The position numbers were made by a program, and so were the translations under genes. From assembly GCA_029287335.1 (NCBI GenBank), contig JARFRI010000208.1:1-8612 (forward strand): a stretch of DNA of 8,612 nucleotides, written 5' to 3'. The first letter of the stretch is position 1. Each line of letters begins with the position of its first letter. The notes below the pieces were generated by a model. That model had not been told where the DNA came from. It was given only the letters and a program-made list of their open reading frames with translations, and searched no databases. This document shows, in pieces, positions 5,865-8,612 of this stretch. Source of the DNA: Phycisphaera sp. Lineage in GTDB: Bacteria; Planctomycetota; Phycisphaerae; Phycisphaerales; Phycisphaeraceae.

Positions 5865-8393
5865 ATGCTATTCGTGATCAAGCCCATTCGATTCATCTTT
5901 TGCTCATCCCTCTTAGCGGCCATCTGCCTGGCACTGTCCGGCTGTGGCTCGGAGGCGACTTCGCCAGACACCGATGCTCTCGCTACGACACGCCCCGCCT
6001 CTGTCGTCAACGTTGCCAATAATCCAAACGAGGAGCCGATCTCCTTTAACCGCGACATCCGACCGATCCTCTCGGAGAACTGCTTCTTCTGTCACGGCCC
6101 GGACGCGGCGCACCAGGAGGCCGACCTGCGACTGGACTTCTTCGACGCCGCGACGCGCGACCTGGGCGACTACGCCGCCATCGTCCCCGGCAACCGAAAA
6201 GCCAGCGAGTCATGGCTCCGCATCATCGACAACGTCGACCCGATGCCGCCCAAGAAGAGCAACAAAAAACTCACCAAGGAAGAGATCGAACTCATCGGTC
6301 GATGGATCGATGAGGGCGCGAACTACGAGACACACTGGTCCTACGCCCCGGTCACCAAGACCGACCCGCCAAAAGACTTGATCGACAGCCAATGGCCAGA
6401 CAATGCGATCGATCGCTTCATCCTCGCTAGGCTCGAAGCGCGTGGCATCAAGCCCTCGCCCCAGGCCGACAAACGCACCCTGCTTCGCCGCGTCACCTAC
6501 GACCTCACCGGCCTGCCGCCGACGCCTGAACAAACCAAGGCCTTTCTCAACGACCCGTCACCGCAGGCCTACGACAACTACATCGACTCACTGCTCGCCG
6601 ACGAGACCTTCGGCGAGCACATGGCCGTGTGGTGGCTGGACCTCGTCCGCTTCGCCGACACCATCGGGTTCCACAGCGACAACCCGATGCCCGTCTGGCC
6701 CTACCGCAACTGGGTCATCGACAGCTTCAACAACAACCTGCCGTTTGATCAGTTCACGCTGATGCAACTCGCCGGCGACAAACTCGCTGAGGAACCGACG
6801 CGGCAGATGCTCATCGCCAGCGCGTACAACCGCCTTTCGCCTCAGACCGAAGAAGGCGGCGCCCAGCCCAAGGAGTACCGCGCGATCCAAAACGCCGAGC
6901 GTGTCTCCAACTACGGCGAGGTCTGGCTCGGCTCATCCACCGCCTGTGCCCAGTGCCACGACCACAAGTTCGACCCCATCTCCCAGGAAGACTTCTACAC
7001 CCTCGCCGCGTTCTTCGGCGACCTCAACGGCGCACACATCAGCTGGGAAAAGTTCTACGCCGGCAAACGCCCGCCGATTGTTTTCGTCCCGCAAAACAAG
7101 GAGCAGGAAGAACTCATCAAAGAGCACGAGGCGACCTACGCAGCCTTTATCAAAGAACACCCCGCCGCGATCCGCGTCGAAGACACCGAAGCCAACCGCC
7201 ACCCCAAGCCGCCGTTTCCTTCGGATGAAGAGCTTGCCCCCGAAGACCGCAAGGCATTCTTGGCCATCCTCAAACAACGCAATGAACTGACGAAAAAAGT
7301 CCCCTACGTCATGACCTCGCGTGACCTCGACGTCCCCCGCACCGTCCGCATCCTCCCCCGCGGCAACTGGCTCGTCGAGACCGGCCGGATCGTCCAGCCC
7401 GCGACCCCCGCGTTCCTCGGCGGACCACGCTCCACCGAAGACCACCGCCTCACCCGCCTGGACCTGGCGCAGTGGACCGTCTCGCCCGACAACCCACTGA
7501 CCGCCCGCGTCGTCGTCAACCGGCTCTGGGGCCGATACCTCGGCACCCCGATCTCCAGCAACCCCATCGAACTAGGCAGCCAGGGCAGCCCGCCGACGCA
7601 TCCCAAGCTCCTCGACTACCTCGCCGCAACGTTTGTCGAGAACGACTGGGACCTCAAGCACATGATCAAGCTGATCGTCACCAGCTCGACCTACCAGCAG
7701 TCTTCCGACGCACGCGAAGACCTCGCGGTGATTGATCCCAACAACACCAAGCTCTTCGCACGCCAGTCCGCGGTCCGCCTGTCCGCCGAAGCGATCCGCG
7801 ACAAGGCACTGGCCGTCTCGGGCCTGCTCAAGCCACGCCTCGGCGGGCCGAGCGTCTTCCCCTACCAGCCCGACGGCCACTGGGAACCGCTGAACTTCCC
7901 ACGCCGAAACTACCCCACCTCCACCGGCGACGACCTCTACCGACGCAGCCTCTACACCTGGGTCCAGCGCACCTTCCCCCACCCCGCCATGGTCAACTTC
8001 GACGCACCCTCCCGCGAGATGTGTACCGGCCAGCGCATGACCTCCAACACCCCGTTGCAAGCCCTGACCACGCTCAACGGCCCGGGCTTCGTCGAGGCCG
8101 CACGGACGCTTGCCGCCAATCTCATCACCGAGCAACAGGCCGACAATGAGCGACTCGACGCGCTCTTCAACCTCGTCCTCGCACGCACCCCGCGTGACAG
8201 TGAACGGCAAGCACTCACTACGCTGCTCACCACCCACCGCGAGCGCTACACCCAGACGACCGAAGAGGCCGCCAAGCTGATCGCCGTCGGCCAGTCACCT
8301 GTCGCAGAGGACCTCGACAAAGCCGAGCTCGCCGCATGGACCAGCGTCTGCCGCGTCGTCCTGAACCTGCACGAAGCCCTGACCCGCAACTAA
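5865..8393 (+). CDS. PSD1-type c-cytochrome lipoprotein (PSCyt1-DUF1549-DUF1553)
   Basis: The product is 842 residues from ATG 5865. GTG 5874 is a credible alternative because AGGA (5862-5865) would be spaced 8 bases before it. The N-terminus is a lipoprotein signal with lipobox LSGC (C27). Domains follow the standard planctomycete order. PSCyt1 (about 55-155) has heme-binding CFFCH (73-77) and a likely axial Met in MPP (127-129). DUF1549/PSCyt2 (about 178-385) has RRVTYDLTGLPPT, the VRFADTIGFHSD block, and a second CxxCH, CAQCHDHKFDP (361-371). DUF1553/PSD1 (about 525-785) has NPLTARVVVNRLWGRYLG, PPTHPKLLDYLA, STYQQSS and TSNTPLQALTTLNGP. Length is within the family range, with no lectin/LamG insert between DUF1549 and DUF1553. 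The biochemical role of the family is unsettled; links to envelope redox chemistry and polysaccharide use have been proposed. Its usual partner, a DUF1501 protein, follows directly. Confidence 0.92.
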   Translation: MLFVIKPIRFIFCSSLLAAICLALSGCGSEATSPDTDALATTRPASVVNVANNPNEEPISFNRDIRPILSENCFFCHGPDAAHQEADLRLDFFDAATRDLGDYAAIVPGNRKASESWLRIIDNVDPMPPKKSNKKLTKEEIELIGRWIDEGANYETHWSYAPVTKTDPPKDLIDSQWPDNAIDRFILARLEARGIKPSPQADKRTLLRRVTYDLTGLPPTPEQTKAFLNDPSPQAYDNYIDSLLADETFGEHMAVWWLDLVRFADTIGFHSDNPMPVWPYRNWVIDSFNNNLPFDQFTLMQLAGDKLAEEPTRQMLIASAYNRLSPQTEEGGAQPKEYRAIQNAERVSNYGEVWLGSSTACAQCHDHKFDPISQEDFYTLAAFFGDLNGAHISWEKFYAGKRPPIVFVPQNKEQEELIKEHEATYAAFIKEHPAAIRVEDTEANRHPKPPFPSDEELAPEDRKAFLAILKQRNELTKKVPYVMTSRDLDVPRTVRILPRGNWLVETGRIVQPATPAFLGGPRSTEDHRLTRLDLAQWTVSPDNPLTARVVVNRLWGRYLGTPISSNPIELGSQGSPPTHPKLLDYLAATFVENDWDLKHMIKLIVTSSTYQQSSDAREDLAVIDPNNTKLFARQSAVRLSAEAIRDKALAVSGLLKPRLGGPSVFPYQPDGHWEPLNFPRRNYPTSTGDDLYRRSLYTWVQRTFPHPAMVNFDAPSREMCTGQRMTSNTPLQALTTLNGPGFVEAARTLAANLITEQQADNERLDALFNLVLARTPRDSERQALTTLLTTHRERYTQTTEEAAKLIAVGQSPVAEDLDKAELAAWTSVCRVVLNLHEALTRN

Positions 8394-8412
8394 ATTGAAG
8401 AACACCTAGGCC

Positions 8413-8430
8413 ATCTCGCTTCTGCGAGAT
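8413..8430 (+). other. Intercistronic hairpin between the PSD1 and DUF1501-like genes
   Basis: ATCTCGC (8413-8419) and GCGAGAT (8424-8430) form a perfect 7-bp stem with a TTCT loop in the 62-base gap. No T-run follows, so it is not a normal intrinsic terminator. It may mark an RNA-processing or stability site that sets the ratio of the two products. Confidence 0.45.
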
Positions 8431-8455
8431 AGAAACCACCCAAGAAATCAACGCC

Positions 8456-8612
8456 ATGCCTAAAAACCCCAATCAACCTCGACTCCAACGCGTCCTGCTC
8501 GATCGTGAGCAAGCCGAGAAGTGCCTGCTCAGCCAGACCCGCCGCAAGTTCCTGACCAGCACCTTCGGCTCCCTGGGCACCCTCGCACTGGGCACCATGG
8601 CCGGCTCATCGC
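8456..8612 (+). CDS. DUF1501-like protein, N-terminal part only (Tat signal)
   Basis: The reading frame runs from ATG 8456 off the window end, giving 52 complete codons. Residues 28-33, TRRKFL, match the twin-arginine consensus and are followed by a hydrophobic stretch (about 36-50), so the protein is predicted to be exported folded by the Tat system. A long polar N-region (27 residues) before the RR, the position 62 bases after a PSD1 gene, and the RRKFL-x-GxLGTLALG pattern fit DUF1501 proteins, members of the alkaline-phosphatase/sulfatase-like superfamily that accompany PSD1 genes in planctomycetes. The catalytic domain is outside the window, so the family call rests on context and the signal only. 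No strong Shine-Dalgarno is seen before the ATG. Confidence 0.72.
   Translation, partial: MPKNPNQPRLQRVLLDREQAEKCLLSQTRRKFLTSTFGSLGTLALGTMAGSS

Overview
The window reads as chromosomal DNA of a Planctomycetota bacterium, most likely of the class Phycisphaerae. The taxon is an inference from gene content. A PSD1-type c-cytochrome followed by a Tat-exported DUF1501-like protein is a hallmark planctomycete pair, secreted alpha/alpha-toroid (prenyltransferase/squalene-oxidase repeat) proteins are common in that phylum, and the DNA is GC-rich with relaxed start codon and ribosome-binding-site use. No transposase, integrase, tRNA, rRNA or CRISPR array was seen.

Layout. Positions 1-240 hold no gene but are dense in inverted repeats: a perfect 15-bp terminal inverted repeat (1-15/196-210) closes a plausible four-way-junction RNA of about 210 nt, followed by nested palindromes. 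Next is cysK (328-1293, +), cysteine synthase. Two intrinsic terminators lie back to back between the convergent cysK and glnA. The glnA gene (1434-2471, -) encodes a eukaryote-type (GSII) glutamine synthetase. A divergent intergenic region (2472-2853) carries a sigma70-like glnA promoter and, on the other side, a hairpin-rich leader. From 2854 to the window end, everything is on the + strand: an exported toroid-repeat protein, a directly abutting toroid-repeat lipoprotein, a PSD1 (PSCyt1-DUF1549-DUF1553) lipoprotein with two CxxCH motifs, and the first 52 codons of a Tat-signal, DUF1501-like protein.

How the genes work together. cysK and glnA are housekeeping assimilation genes (sulfide to cysteine, ammonium to glutamine) and appear to be independent units, each with its own terminator. 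The rightward cluster encodes only envelope-directed proteins, each with its own export signal (Sec, lipoprotein, lipoprotein, Tat). The two toroid genes abut with no spacer and are almost certainly co-transcribed. PSD1 follows after 95 bp and the DUF1501-like gene after 62 bp. The cluster may make a periplasmic assembly acting on a polymer or lipid, but the substrate cannot be read from the sequence. The least explained parts are the structured element upstream of cysK and the toroid-toroid-PSD1-DUF1501 cluster.
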